Source: Phocaeicola massiliensis B84634 = Timone 84634 = DSM 17679 = JCM 13223
GTDB lineage: Bacteria; Bacteroidota; Bacteroidia; Bacteroidales; Bacteroidaceae
Direction of reading: 5' to 3'
Assembly (NCBI RefSeq): GCF_000382445.1
Contig: NZ_KB905473.1
Coordinates: forward strand, 306,559-370,558
Length of the DNA: 64,000 nucleotides
Positions within the stretch are counted from its first letter, which is position 1. Each line of letters begins with the position of its first letter. A program made the position numbers and the translations under genes. Under the pieces are notes generated by a model. That model ran no database searches. It was given only the letters and a program-made list of their open reading frames with translations, and was not told the origin of the DNA. Below, in pieces: positions 1 to 9,600 of this stretch.

Positions 1-3000
1 TCGAAAACATATCCGTATAGCGTAGGATTACCACCCGCCAATCCAATCGGGTCAGAAGAAATATACATCCCCATCTTCGGCGAGTAGTACCTGAATCTAT
101 TATAATACAATCCAGTCTCAATATCCTCATACTGTCCCTGGAATCTGAACGGACAATCAAACTCCGCTCCCTTATCAACGGCAAGCACTTTTCCGTAAAT
201 GTCCAGCGTGCAGTCCCAAGTCTTATTTCCCTGTCCGTCGTACATCTGGATGGGTGTACCCAAGTAGTCGGACACAATGGAATACTGCTTGCTCTCCTGT
301 ATCTTTGCCGTAGGTACAAACGTACCTGCCTCGAACACCCAGGTAGTAATATCTTCTACCGGTTCTTTTGGAAGGGTGTTTCCCTTTTCGTCTGATTGTA
401 AGTCAATGGTTTTATAGCTCCACTCATGTAAAGGCACGTTTCCATCCCACACCCAGCGTGTGACCTTTTCGAAATACTGCTTAGCTGTGCGTCGTCCCAA
501 CGCATCGTAGCGGAACTCCACCGGCCTGCCGTCCGGGCGTATCACTTTCTTCAGCATACCGTTGGACGCCCACTCGTAGAGCCATCCCATGCCTGTAGCC
601 AGGCAGTGGATGCTACGTTCCTTCTCCATGCGCTTGCGATCGTACCTTACGCCCGTTTCCTGCAACCATTTGAACTCACGGAAAATGAGGTTCCCCTCGT
701 CGTCGTAGTGGTAGAAACAATCCGGGTCTTCCAAAAGTTTTCCACCGGCACCGTATTTGCGGTCCTTCCTGTCCGGGGTTCCGAAGAGGTTGCCCACGAA
801 GTCCGGCACACGATAAATCACGTCCGTTTCCGAACCTTGGGTAATTTCCTGCCGGATAAGGAAGTCGAAACGGTCGTAGTCGTAGCGCATGACCGTTCCC
901 GTCAGCTCGTTCTCCTTGGAAAGCAGTCGGTTGGCAATCCCCCACTCATAGCGGTATGCTCCACGCTCGATGCCTCCCGACCGGACCGACTTGCGCACCT
1001 CGCGCCCGAAACCGTCGCGCTCGGTGCAGACTGTTACGCCACCGGAGAAGGTGCGCTGCACCTCCAGCCCCGTATTGTCGCGTACCCAGGATGCCTGCCA
1101 GCTTTCACCTGCCTGCATGGTCTGCAGGTTGCCTTCCCGGTCATAGGTATGACGGATGTCCGCTCCCAGACTGCTGGTGATGCGGGTACAGTTGCCTTCG
1201 CTGTCATAGGTGCGGCTGACGGTGTATTCTCCCTGCCTTTCCTCTGTAACCAGTCCCGTCTTCCTGTCACGGGTGAACTCCAGCAGGTTCTCGCTGTTCT
1301 TCGCCTTAATGAGCATGCCGTCCTTGTCGTACGTGTAAAGAGATATCTCTCCGTCATACTGTTCCTCCTTCAGTATGTTGTCCAGTCCGTCATACAAGTA
1401 TTCCGTCCATTTGTCCCCGGGGCGATTCACACGGGTAACACGTCCCGCACCATCGCGCTCGTACTCACGCCGCAAGCCGTCGAAACCTATTTCCGTAACG
1501 ACTTGCCCCAGTCCGTCCAGCTCGAAGAAATAGTTGTCGCCCGCCTCGTTGCCGATGCGGCGGAGCTGCAACTCACTGTTGTAGCCGAACGTAATCCAGT
1601 GCCTGTCCTGCTCACGGCTTTTCAATACCCCCAACGCCCCGTAGGTAAACTTTACCTCACGGATGTTGTCCTTGGCATGTACCATGTTCCCCATGGCATC
1701 GTACTCAAACCGGTGCACGTTGCCATCCGGTTCCTCCAGCCGTATCAGGTTGTCCGCGCGGTCGTAGGCATAACGGGTGGCATTGCCTTTGACGTCCACC
1801 GCCTGTATGAGCCTGCCCCTGCCGTCATATTCCCACCGACGGAACAGCCCGTTGGGGAACTGTAGCAGCTCCAAATCGTAACGTCCGTTGAATGTGAGCG
1901 TATAGACACGCCCCAGTCCGTCCGTTATGGTTCGCAACACGCCTCCCTCGTAGGCATATTTCACTGTTTCTCCGCTCAACGTGGTACGGCTGATGACCCG
2001 ATCCTGTTCATCATAGTCCCATGAAAGCCTTTTGCCTCCCGGTGTGCGGAGTGAAACCAAATTGCGGTTTTTGTCATAGTCCAAGAAGGTGTCCTCCTCG
2101 TTTTCGTCCGTTATCCGCACCGGCCGGCCGAACTCATTGTAGGCGGTCTTATGGGTATAGCCTTCGGGATTGACCGTGACCTCCAGTTCCTGAAAGCTGT
2201 TGTATTGGTGACGGGTAATTCCTCCGTTGGCATCCACTATCTTATAGATGAGTTTGTCCTCACCGTAATAATATTCGGTTTCGGCATTTTCCCCGTTGCG
2301 GATATGGGTATATCCCTTGCCGTAACGGATGAAATATTCCATCACGCCTCCATCGCCCCATGTATGCACACAGCGGGCATTCTCCCCCTTACCTTCATAT
2401 TCCCAATGGAAGGACATACCCCCTTGGTTGGTAAGCTGTACCAGCAGGTGCCCACCGGAATAGATGAAATGCTTGCTGACATCCAGCGCATCGATGGTTT
2501 CCACCATGTCGCCCCGGTCATCATAACGATAGCGGACCAGCTTCACCTCCTCACCGTCCTGATCCACAGATACGCAGAGTACCCGTCCCGACTCGTCGGT
2601 CTCCACTTTCAGGAATTCTCCCCGTGAGGATATAATTCCTGCCAGCCTTCCCCCCGAAGCATATTCGAAGCGGACCCGGAACCCGTCCTTCGTGGAAATG
2701 TCCGACACCATGCGGTAGCCGAAACGGTTTTCAGGACCGTCAAAGCGGTATTGCAGTCCCCGGATGTCTGTAAGCTGATAACCCCGAGCGTCAAGCGTCC
2801 AGGACAACTGTTCCTTACGGTCAAAATAGGAATCTCCGGGTTTCAGTACGGGCAGGAAAGACTCCCGTCCGTCAGCATGGCGGAACAGAAAGGCTCCTTC
2901 CTCCAACTGCCGTATTCCCAGATTGTAGCTATGATGCCAGTTATACCCCAACGGACCGTCCACGGCGGCATCGCTGTAATAGGTGCGTTCCCAAACGATA

Positions 3001-3905
3001 GGGATGGGACCGGGCAGCTCGAAATCCACGTTGGTGTGATATACCCTGCCTGTGGCAGCATCCACCGGTTCGCCGAATGTCTTGCATTTTATGGGCTGGA
3101 GGATGTCCGCCAGTTTGTTCATACCGTTCTTTCTCAGTCTGTCAATCAGGTTCTGGAATTGGTCACCTATCTTCTTCCACATTTTACCCAAGCCCTTCAG
3201 CCCGAACTTCATTGCCAACGCGAATATGTCAATGGTAGGCGGTCCGCCCACAAGCACAGGCTTGCCTACCGATGTGATGGTAGAGAGCATGGAAGTGGGA
3301 GCAAGCAAAGCCTTGCTCACCTTCTTGGGCTTTCCCTTGCGGGGAATTGTGGGTACTCCTACGATATTGCAGGAGAGCGCCGGATGTGTGAGGGTGGAAC
3401 AGGGCGCACCGTCCGCCAGGACTGTGGAACTACCCATCCACATTTCCGACTCGGACATTCCGCTGACCAACGGAGCCGGATGCAGCACGAACGCAGGCAG
3501 ATGCACAATGCCGATACCCGCCTGCGCAATCCACTGGTTGTGTACCTTTACCGACGGGGCCATGCTCTTGAGGATGCTGCATGCCACTCCCGCCACTCCG
3601 CCGGTCACAGGCGGAATAGCCGCCGCTATGCCTGCCATGATGTCCGCCATAAGGTCGTACACCTTACCCACGTGAGGTACAGGCATGATGGGGGAGGGAG
3701 GGGTAACGGTAGGATGCATGTCTATCCCTATGGACAGATCGCCGAACTTGGCGACAGGCATACCCGGCATGGAAGGAAGCATTCCGCCCAAACCTGCCTG
3801 AATCTCGTCCAAAGCCGCCTTGGAGTCTGCAAAAAGGTCGGCAAAGCCCCGTCTGACACTACTATCGCCGGTAGCGTCAGCTATATTCTTGAACACATCT
3901 GACAT
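1..3905 (-). CDS. PAAR-Rhs polymorphic toxin, T6SS effector (3' end off window)
   Basis: The frame is open from an ATG at 3905 to the left edge (about 1,301 codons), with no stop in the segments I translated. Residues about 50-250 contain a proline- and glycine-rich PAAR-like region, which in this family caps the VgrG spike. A DUF6531-type entry motif (FGEPVDAATGRVYHT) follows, then a long series of YD repeats such as RWEYDGRGRLIQAVD, which build the Rhs cocoon around the toxin. The last residues in view (RFRYYSPKMGMYISSDPIGL, then GGNPTLYGYV) are the conserved Rhs core end that directly precedes the variable toxin domain. The toxin tip and immunity gene should therefore lie just left of position 1. 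It is the last gene of the hcp-vgrG-tssBC operon, behind a terminator-like hairpin. The Rhs call is firm; the toxin activity cannot be known from this window. Confidence 0.93.
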   Translation of the reverse strand, partial: MSDVFKNIADATGDSSVRRGFADLFADSKAALDEIQAGLGGMLPSMPGMPVAKFGDLSIGIDMHPTVTPPSPIMPVPHVGKVYDLMADIMAGIAAAIPPVTGGVAGVACSILKSMAPSVKVHNQWIAQAGIGIVHLPAFVLHPAPLVSGMSESEMWMGSSTVLADGAPCSTLTHPALSCNIVGVPTIPRKGKPKKVSKALLAPTSMLSTITSVGKPVLVGGPPTIDIFALAMKFGLKGLGKMWKKIGDQFQNLIDRLRKNGMNKLADILQPIKCKTFGEPVDAATGRVYHTNVDFELPGPIPIVWERTYYSDAAVDGPLGYNWHHSYNLGIRQLEEGAFLFRHADGRESFLPVLKPGDSYFDRKEQLSWTLDARGYQLTDIRGLQYRFDGPENRFGYRMVSDISTKDGFRVRFEYASGGRLAGIISSRGEFLKVETDESGRVLCVSVDQDGEEVKLVRYRYDDRGDMVETIDALDVSKHFIYSGGHLLVQLTNQGGMSFHWEYEGKGENARCVHTWGDGGVMEYFIRYGKGYTHIRNGENAETEYYYGEDKLIYKIVDANGGITRHQYNSFQELEVTVNPEGYTHKTAYNEFGRPVRITDENEEDTFLDYDKNRNLVSLRTPGGKRLSWDYDEQDRVISRTTLSGETVKYAYEGGVLRTITDGLGRVYTLTFNGRYDLELLQFPNGLFRRWEYDGRGRLIQAVDVKGNATRYAYDRADNLIRLEEPDGNVHRFEYDAMGNMVHAKDNIREVKFTYGALGVLKSREQDRHWITFGYNSELQLRRIGNEAGDNYFFELDGLGQVVTEIGFDGLRREYERDGAGRVTRVNRPGDKWTEYLYDGLDNILKEEQYDGEISLYTYDKDGMLIKAKNSENLLEFTRDRKTGLVTEERQGEYTVSRTYDSEGNCTRITSSLGADIRHTYDREGNLQTMQAGESWQASWVRDNTGLEVQRTFSGGVTVCTERDGFGREVRKSVRSGGIERGAYRYEWGIANRLLSKENELTGTVMRYDYDRFDFLIRQEITQGSETDVIYRVPDFVGNLFGTPDRKDRKYGAGGKLLEDPDCFYHYDDEGNLIFREFKWLQETGVRYDRKRMEKERSIHCLATGMGWLYEWASNGMLKKVIRPDGRPVEFRYDALGRRTAKQYFEKVTRWVWDGNVPLHEWSYKTIDLQSDEKGNTLPKEPVEDITTWVFEAGTFVPTAKIQESKQYSIVSDYLGTPIQMYDGQGNKTWDCTLDIYGKVLAVDKGAEFDCPFRFQGQYEDIETGLYYNRFRYYSPKMGMYISSDPIGLAGGNPTLYGYVF

Positions 3906-3926
3906 GGTGAGAAATTTTTAGAATGT

Positions 3927-3971
3927 AAAAAAGGAAACAGCCGGAGTCACCAACCGGAACACTCCGGCCGT
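3927..3971 (-). terminator. Terminator-like hairpin between tssC and rhs
   Basis: On the minus strand an 11-bp arm (3971-3961) pairs with 3947-3937 with one mismatch around a 13-nt loop, and a run of six T residues follows at 3932-3927. It sits in the 83-bp gap after the tssC stop and before the rhs start. It would terminate or attenuate transcription, lowering Rhs toxin expression relative to the sheath genes. Termination strength is inferred from shape only. Confidence 0.6.
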
Positions 3972-3988
3972 CTAAGAAAGGACTTTAT

Positions 3989-5365
3989 CTATGCATCCTG
4001 CGCATAATCGCTGTTCCAGTCGTTCTCGTCATCCCCTTTTGTACCTTCCAGCTTGATGACAAAACTCTTTGCCGGGAAATAAGGAGTCAGGTGAATGTCG
4101 AGGAAAATGCGGTCTTTCTGCTTCGGGTCACGCTCGAAACGAAGAATCTTGAACTTCTCAATCAAGCGTCCGGGTCCCTGTATGCTGTCCAGGAACTTGC
4201 TGATCTGACCACGCAAATCCCTTTCCGCCTTGCTGTTCCAGTTTTCAAAGGCACGGCGGTTGAGGAAGTCCATCAGCACTTTCGTCACCCAGTCGAACAC
4301 ACGGACCACGGAATAGGTCTGCAATCCCAGGTTATCCCCATTGAACAGAGTCTTGGCAGAGAAAGCCATCACCTTGCCGTACTCCTTCACCATCGGAATC
4401 AGGCCAATCTTCTCGATTTCAGAGATCTCACTCTTTTTCAGGTTGAATGCAACCCCGTCCACCTCACTCATGGAACCGTACTTCTTTCCGGCGGTAACCT
4501 GTGCCATTACCGTCTTGTACACACTGCCCGCCAACGCCGCAGAAGGAGGAATCAACAAATCTTCCGTTTCACCCAGTTCCGCATAACGTCCGCGTCCCAC
4601 CAGGTAATTGCAGGTCATACATACATTGGACTTGTACACATCGCCTCCCGAAAGGTTGGAGTCAAAGAACATTTCTATAACGTCATCCGGCTTTTCCAAA
4701 TCAGCGAAATCGGTGTAAATCATTACCTTGTTGTCATGTGCTATCTTTGCCCATTTTTCAATCACCTTGTTGGAACCCAAATACCCGGGAATAACCAAAA
4801 GAGAGTAGTTGGTACGCAAGTCCAACCGGTCATAGTTCGCACGAAGCTCGTTCGCAATGGCATCAATGAAGAAAGAATTGTCCAAATCGGTAAGCTGGTC
4901 CATCGAAGCGTTCACGATGGAGATGTTCTTGATCTTGTCGGAATCCGTATTCTTGTAGAAGAGCATGACCGTGCGGTAAGACTTCTCCAACTGCTTGACC
5001 TCCTCTACCGCCTTCAACTGGTTTTGGGAAAGCAGACCGGATACCGCCGCCGATTTCTTCTGGCACAATTCCACCATCTCGCTGATGGATTTGTTACCCT
5101 CCAGCATATCCAGCCACATTTCCAGCCGTTTTTTCAGTTCCTTGCGCTCACCCGCCCGTTCAGGATCGGAAAGGAATATGTTCCGCCGCGCCTTACGTTC
5201 CGGGTTCAGGTTCTGTATGCCGTCCACGGAAGATTCCAGGACATTAAAACCTCCAAACTTAGCCAGAACCTGCAATTCTGCATTCAGATTTCTGGACTGC
5301 GCCACAGCCTGTTGCTGCTGTACGGCAGCTTCTCTTTGTGTATTCTGTTCGCTCATAACTATCAT
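3989..5365 (-). CDS. tssC: TssC, T6SS contractile sheath large subunit
   Basis: TssC (VipB/EvpB family) forms the outer contractile sheath with TssB in the cytoplasm; its contraction drives the Hcp tube outward. The 458-residue length is typical. The glutamine-rich N-terminus, the region NVLESSVDGIQNLNPERKAR and the C-terminal FAKSFVIKLEG-like strand (PYFPAKSFVIKLEG) match Bacteroidota TssC. The first ATG at 5365 overlaps the tssB stop in an ATGA arrangement, suggesting translational coupling; an in-frame ATG at 5356 (MSEQNTQ) is an equally plausible start. The order tssB-tssC matches other T6SS loci. Confidence 0.93.
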   Translation of the reverse strand: MIVMSEQNTQREAAVQQQQAVAQSRNLNAELQVLAKFGGFNVLESSVDGIQNLNPERKARRNIFLSDPERAGERKELKKRLEMWLDMLEGNKSISEMVELCQKKSAAVSGLLSQNQLKAVEEVKQLEKSYRTVMLFYKNTDSDKIKNISIVNASMDQLTDLDNSFFIDAIANELRANYDRLDLRTNYSLLVIPGYLGSNKVIEKWAKIAHDNKVMIYTDFADLEKPDDVIEMFFDSNLSGGDVYKSNVCMTCNYLVGRGRYAELGETEDLLIPPSAALAGSVYKTVMAQVTAGKKYGSMSEVDGVAFNLKKSEISEIEKIGLIPMVKEYGKVMAFSAKTLFNGDNLGLQTYSVVRVFDWVTKVLMDFLNRRAFENWNSKAERDLRGQISKFLDSIQGPGRLIEKFKILRFERDPKQKDRIFLDIHLTPYFPAKSFVIKLEGTKGDDENDWNSDYAQDA

Positions 5366-5835
5366 TCATTAGCAGGATTAGACTTCTCGTTGTTCTTCAA
5401 ATCGTCCAGAATGGCGGAAATCGCATTGACGAAAGCCCCGCGTGTCTCCGGATTTTCCAGTACCCGTTGCAACACCTTGTTGGAGCGCAATGACTTCTCC
5501 ATCCTGTCCGCAAACTGTTTCTCCGCATTCAGCCCGGACAAGAAAGGACTCTGTTCCGTCATCTTCTTGACAGAAAAATCGCCGACATTTTGAAAACGGA
5601 AATTTTCCTCTACGGGAGCCCCCTCCGCATCCGAGAACTCGATATCTATTTCCGGCCGGAAATGTGCAAACACTTCGTCGATGTTGGTCAAGCCTGCGAT
5701 CACTTCGGGAGCCACCGGTTCGTCTTTTGTCAACTGTTCCACCAATAACGTTCGGTTTTGTGGAATTTCCGCAATACCTTCGGAAGCGTCAATCTTCACC
5801 TCGTTTCCGCCGATTCCATAATTTCCAAGGTCCAT
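5362..5835 (-). CDS. tssB: TssB, T6SS contractile sheath small subunit
   Basis: TssB (VipA/EvpB partner) co-polymerises with TssC to build the sheath. The 157 residues include the family pattern of a central FRPEIDIEFSD strand followed by FRFQNVGDFSVKKMTEQS and a charged helical C-terminus, which provides the ClpV-recognised sheath surface in other systems. It precedes tssC with a 4-bp overlap and follows the TPR gene by about 45 bp. Length and neighbours are as expected. Confidence 0.92.
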   Translation of the reverse strand: MDLGNYGIGGNEVKIDASEGIAEIPQNRTLLVEQLTKDEPVAPEVIAGLTNIDEVFAHFRPEIDIEFSDAEGAPVEENFRFQNVGDFSVKKMTEQSPFLSGLNAEKQFADRMEKSLRSNKVLQRVLENPETRGAFVNAISAILDDLKNNEKSNPANE

Positions 5836-5880
5836 ACTTATTCAATTTTAAATTAAAAATATATGTTAATTAAATCTCTG

Positions 5881-7245
5881 TCAATTGAAAATACCCCCTT
5901 TTCTTCTGGCCTTCGCCAGCTGCATGTCCGGATTGTCCACCAATTCCTTCCAGTCGTCCCCGAGCCACTCCCGGAGCTGTCCTTCCAAAATCGAGACATC
6001 AAGCGGGGAACGTACCTGTCTTCCTGTGTGAAGAGCCAGATGTGCCGCGTAAGTGAACGTGGAACTCCGCCTGATTTCCCCGGAAAGGTAACTCCCCCCG
6101 GACAGGGCGAGCAAAAAATACTCGAAAGCCTGTTCCATCTTCCCAACCTCGTAGCGCAGGAAACCACACATGCGGTAGCCTTCCATGACATAATAAGGGT
6201 CTTTTTGCGTGATGGCTTTCCGTGCCATCCCTTCATACAAGGCAACCGCCTCCTCCCGTTTTTTCCCGGCTGTCAGAATCGCCGCTTTCATGGATACGGC
6301 CATTTTCCAATAACTGTATCCTGCCGCTTCGCCACTTTCCATCGCCTTCTCCGCCTCTTTGATGGTCGCATCACTGTACTTCATGCTATGCCTGTATTCC
6401 CGGATCGCGTAACACGCCTCAGACGCTATGAACAGAGCAGAAGTCCGGATATTCGTATCCTTCATTTCTTTGGAAATATCCAATAGTTTTCGGATTTCCC
6501 TGTCCAATAATTTCCAATCCTGCTTTTGTGTACAATCCATGACAACCGTCACCTGCTGCTTGAACCGGTTTTCAGGCGCAATCAGGTCATTACCGCTATC
6601 CGACCGTGCCATCCGGTTATGCAATGCCGCCGCCATATCGAACCGGGGGCGTATGCAAACCACCTCCCGGGACTCGTCCAGCCTGACATTCCTGTTCCCT
6701 CTCAAATCAATGGTTGTCATCCGGATTCCCTGCGGGACGCCCTCTTTCAGCACATTGCCGAACCATCCTGTCCGGGAGCACCCCCTTTCCTGTTCCGGAG
6801 GAAAGTACAGACAGAAAAAGGCATCATCCAACCGGGAGATACATGCCTTGAAACGCAACATCTCTCTCCACAAGTTGCCCGCCGTATGTTCAACCGACAC
6901 ATCGGGGGTATATTCTTCCCTCAACAGCCCGTCGTGCCGCAGAGCCCTGAGAATATCATACTTCTCCTCAACCTTTTCCGAGAACCAACCCGCATATTCC
7001 TGCCAGAGCTGTTCGGCGTATTCCTCGTCATCCCCCTTATACGGAGTATCAAAACGAAAGAATATATCGTCGAACCGTCCTACCGGAGAACGTTCTATTT
7101 CCAGAAACCTGTCCACCAGGTCCACATCATTCTGACCGACAATCCATACAGACAGTTTCCAGTCCCTGTTACCGGCTATATCCGCCCAGTAATCGACCGC
7201 TTTGTAATATTCCTGTATAACAGATGCAGATGCTCCCATAACCAA
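5881..7245 (-). CDS. T6SS-linked TPR protein, possible effector adaptor
   Basis: This 454-residue protein has no named family that I recognise. The C-terminal half (about residues 230-420) is helical and contains TPR-like pairs, for example CYAIREYRHSMKYSDATIKE and AILTAGKKREEAVALYEGMA. The N-terminal half is a separate mixed alpha/beta domain. The start at 7245 lies 5 bp after the vgrG stop; MGAS at 7239 is an alternative. It lies between vgrG and tssB in an operon ending with a PAAR-Rhs effector. In other T6SSs the gene next to vgrG often encodes an adaptor that loads the effector on the spike, so this is a reasonable candidate for loading Rhs. That role is inference from position and TPR content. 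Confidence 0.7.
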   Translation of the reverse strand: MVMGASASVIQEYYKAVDYWADIAGNRDWKLSVWIVGQNDVDLVDRFLEIERSPVGRFDDIFFRFDTPYKGDDEEYAEQLWQEYAGWFSEKVEEKYDILRALRHDGLLREEYTPDVSVEHTAGNLWREMLRFKACISRLDDAFFCLYFPPEQERGCSRTGWFGNVLKEGVPQGIRMTTIDLRGNRNVRLDESREVVCIRPRFDMAAALHNRMARSDSGNDLIAPENRFKQQVTVVMDCTQKQDWKLLDREIRKLLDISKEMKDTNIRTSALFIASEACYAIREYRHSMKYSDATIKEAEKAMESGEAAGYSYWKMAVSMKAAILTAGKKREEAVALYEGMARKAITQKDPYYVMEGYRMCGFLRYEVGKMEQAFEYFLLALSGGSYLSGEIRRSSTFTYAAHLALHTGRQVRSPLDVSILEGQLREWLGDDWKELVDNPDMQLAKARRKGGIFN

Positions 7246-7250
7246 CCGGA

Positions 7251-9059
7251 TTACGAATTGATTTTTACCATTCCTCCCGAAACCGCCACATCCGCCGTGC
7301 CTTCTATTACGAGGTTCGTACCGTTGAGCGTCCCAGTCCGGGTGGTCAGGTCATATTCTTTGGCCGCTTCCATTTTTATATTGGTACCGCTTCCACTGAT
7401 TATATTCTTCTCGCTGCTGAGTACCATGTTCTCGTTGCCGGACAACAACGTCACGCTTTTCCTGCCTTCAATGGAAATGGTATCCGCCTGCAAGCCTATC
7501 GACTTTTCGTCCATTATGATGACCGATTCATCCTCGTTGGTAATGGTAACGCTTTTTTTCGCCATGACGGTAATGGCATCCGTGCCGTCCAGCAGAATCA
7601 GCTGCTTTCCCGTCCGGTCAGTAATGACGATACTTCCCGTCTCATCATCGAAAACGATGGCGTTACCGCTGCGTGTGATGATGCTTTTGGTCTTGTTGTT
7701 CTCATCGCCACCTTTTCCCGAAGCGGAATGGAACATAGCTCCCGTTACATAAGGGCGATCCGGATTGCCGTGCTCATAGCCGACCATGACCTGGTCTCCG
7801 ACTTCCGGGACAAATACCCATCCGCGATTTTTGGGAACCGCATCGCTTACTCCCGCATTCGGACTCTGCATCCTGATCCAATTGGTTGTCTTATCATTCT
7901 TCTGCCAGTCGAAAGCTACTTTCACGCGTCCCTGCCCCTTCTCATCATCGTTCTTCCTTACCGTAGCCAGTTCCGGCAACGCCAGCGGAAGCCTCACATC
8001 GGGGACAGGGATATGTACCGTACCGTCCGGAATACCGACGAAGGAGTTCGTATAGTGTCCGTCACGGCGTACCTCGTGCACGACTTCGACAATGCGGAAC
8101 TTTCCTAAAGGAGACAGACCCATCCTGTCAGGGAAAGAGACATCAATGATTTCGCCGATCCTGATCCGACAAGTCTTTCCTATACCCTTTATATTCAACA
8201 GATTGGCTCCAGATTCGTTTCTGACGACTTTCATCTGCTCGTCCAATCCTGCCTTGTCCGTTATATGAGGATTGGCTGCCGAGGTTGTTTTTGCGGCGTA
8301 TGCCTTTTCGGAGCAACCGTGCGCAATGGACTGAAGATCGTTCATACCATCCGGTTTGGCGGGCGTATCTGCATTATGCTGTTTGTTCTCCTGCGCTACA
8401 TAATCGTATCTTGCAGATTTTCCCGGTATCAGGTTGGCAACCAAACGCACTTCTTCCAGATCCATGTCGTAAACGATTTTCTCCGTATTGTCCTTCTCCG
8501 GCTTTCCGAAATACACTTTTGTCCCATCATAATAGAACCACTCCCCATAGAGTGCCGAGAGGCGGTTCATGAAGTCAAAGACGCTCTCATTATACTGCGC
8601 CATATAAGGTATAGGCGTCGCATACTTGGGGTTGGAAACCAGGTTGACCTTTCCATATTCCTGTGTCGCCTCCTTTATTATGGTGGAAAGGGACTGGTCC
8701 ATCCATGAGTCGAGTGTCCTGTTGTTCTCATAGAGTATCGTAGGGCTTGCTCCATGAATGGCCACTCCGCCTGTCTCACCCATGCTTCCAACCATTTCCA
8801 CCCGAGTGATGACACCCTCGAAATCATAACTTTCACCCGTCTGCTTGTGGGCAAACGAAATGCTGGCGGTCTCCCCGATGTAACCGATGAATTTTTCCGG
8901 GGTTTGTTGGAACGTATTGTTAGGCGACAGATAATTCACCACCACGGTAAAGGTGTGATGCCGGTTAAAACCCTGACGGAGACACAATGAAACGAACTTC
9001 TGCTCTTCTCCTTTCACGGTCACTTTAGTAGCCACCAAATTCAGAAAACTTGCTCCCAT
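7251..9059 (-). CDS. tssI: TssI/VgrG, T6SS spike protein
   Basis: VgrG trimers form the membrane-piercing spike on the Hcp tube. The 602 residues show the gp27-like base region at the N-terminus, an OB-fold with the hallmark PGDQVMVGYE-like segment (VFVPEVGDQVMVGYEHGNPD, about residues 415-435), and a C-terminal beta-helix with repeated I/V-T-rich turns. It ends with no added effector domain, so toxin delivery must rely on the PAAR-Rhs protein or Hcp cargo. It lies between hcp and the TPR gene, about 115 bp downstream of hcp. Confidence 0.95.
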   Translation of the reverse strand: MGASFLNLVATKVTVKGEEQKFVSLCLRQGFNRHHTFTVVVNYLSPNNTFQQTPEKFIGYIGETASISFAHKQTGESYDFEGVITRVEMVGSMGETGGVAIHGASPTILYENNRTLDSWMDQSLSTIIKEATQEYGKVNLVSNPKYATPIPYMAQYNESVFDFMNRLSALYGEWFYYDGTKVYFGKPEKDNTEKIVYDMDLEEVRLVANLIPGKSARYDYVAQENKQHNADTPAKPDGMNDLQSIAHGCSEKAYAAKTTSAANPHITDKAGLDEQMKVVRNESGANLLNIKGIGKTCRIRIGEIIDVSFPDRMGLSPLGKFRIVEVVHEVRRDGHYTNSFVGIPDGTVHIPVPDVRLPLALPELATVRKNDDEKGQGRVKVAFDWQKNDKTTNWIRMQSPNAGVSDAVPKNRGWVFVPEVGDQVMVGYEHGNPDRPYVTGAMFHSASGKGGDENNKTKSIITRSGNAIVFDDETGSIVITDRTGKQLILLDGTDAITVMAKKSVTITNEDESVIIMDEKSIGLQADTISIEGRKSVTLLSGNENMVLSSEKNIISGSGTNIKMEAAKEYDLTTRTGTLNGTNLVIEGTADVAVSGGMVKINS

Positions 9060-9176
9060 ACTATCTTAAACTATGAATTTCAATTATTAAACCGACCAGT
9101 CGGTATGTTTTTTGGTGCCGAAATAACCGGAATTGGTATATTCCGGCACCTTAAAACTTTGATTAGGAAACAACCG

Positions 9177-9575
9177 TTAGTTGTTTTCCGGCCAATCCTG
9201 TGTAAACGTAGCCTCGTCCATTTTCACGGTCTGTGCGGAAATGGCGAACTTGACTGTCATCGGATAGGCGTTAGCCACATTCAGTGCCTCCTCATACTCT
9301 ACCACGTAACCGTTTTCGAACACCAGTTCCTTCATTTTGGCATCCTCATCCGCTTTCTTGAAGACGATGTTTCCGTTTACAGGCTGGTACTGCTTGAACA
9401 TTTTATCCAGCACAATGGTATCGGGAGTCGATTCGACTTCCACATAGATTGTGCCACCATAAATGTCAGATGCCGGACGACCTTTGGGGTCCACATCACG
9501 ATTGAACTTGACTCTCCAGTTCAATACATCAAACTCTCTTGAGTCCGAGAACTTAAATGACGCTTTAAATGCCAT
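9177..9575 (-). CDS. tssD: TssD/Hcp, T6SS tube protein (first copy)
   Basis: A 132-residue Bacteroidota Hcp beginning MAFKASFKFSDSREFDVLNW, with the conserved DPKGRPASDIYGG segment that marks the TssD family in this phylum. Hcp hexamers stack into the inner tube and can carry small effectors in their lumen. It is the first gene of the leftward operon hcp-vgrG-TPR-tssB-tssC-rhs and is the most canonical of the five Hcp-like proteins here, so it is the likely main tube subunit. Only 25 bp separate its ATG from the insertion sequence, so its original promoter has been displaced. Confidence 0.93.
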   Translation of the reverse strand: MAFKASFKFSDSREFDVLNWRVKFNRDVDPKGRPASDIYGGTIYVEVESTPDTIVLDKMFKQYQPVNGNIVFKKADEDAKMKELVFENGYVVEYEEALNVANAYPMTVKFAISAQTVKMDEATFTQDWPENN

Positions 9576-9592
9576 AGTCTCAAAGTTTTAAA

Positions 9593-9600
9593 TTAAACAA
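9593..9600. repeat. Left target-site duplication of the IS
   Basis: The octamer TTAAACAA lies immediately left of the insertion sequence and recurs at 11186-11193 immediately right of it. This is the target duplication expected from transposition and fixes the element ends at 9601 and 11185. Confidence 0.8.

Noticed and set aside
606..3902. Long rightward open frames opposite the Rhs gene (for example 606-1865 and 2751-3902)
   Set aside because: The leftward frame encodes a continuous PAAR-Rhs protein with YD repeats; the rightward frames have no recognisable motifs and are a by-product of its codon bias.
4091..5593. A 500-codon rightward frame opposite tssC and tssB
   Set aside because: The leftward genes are clear TssC and TssB; the opposite frame has no family features.
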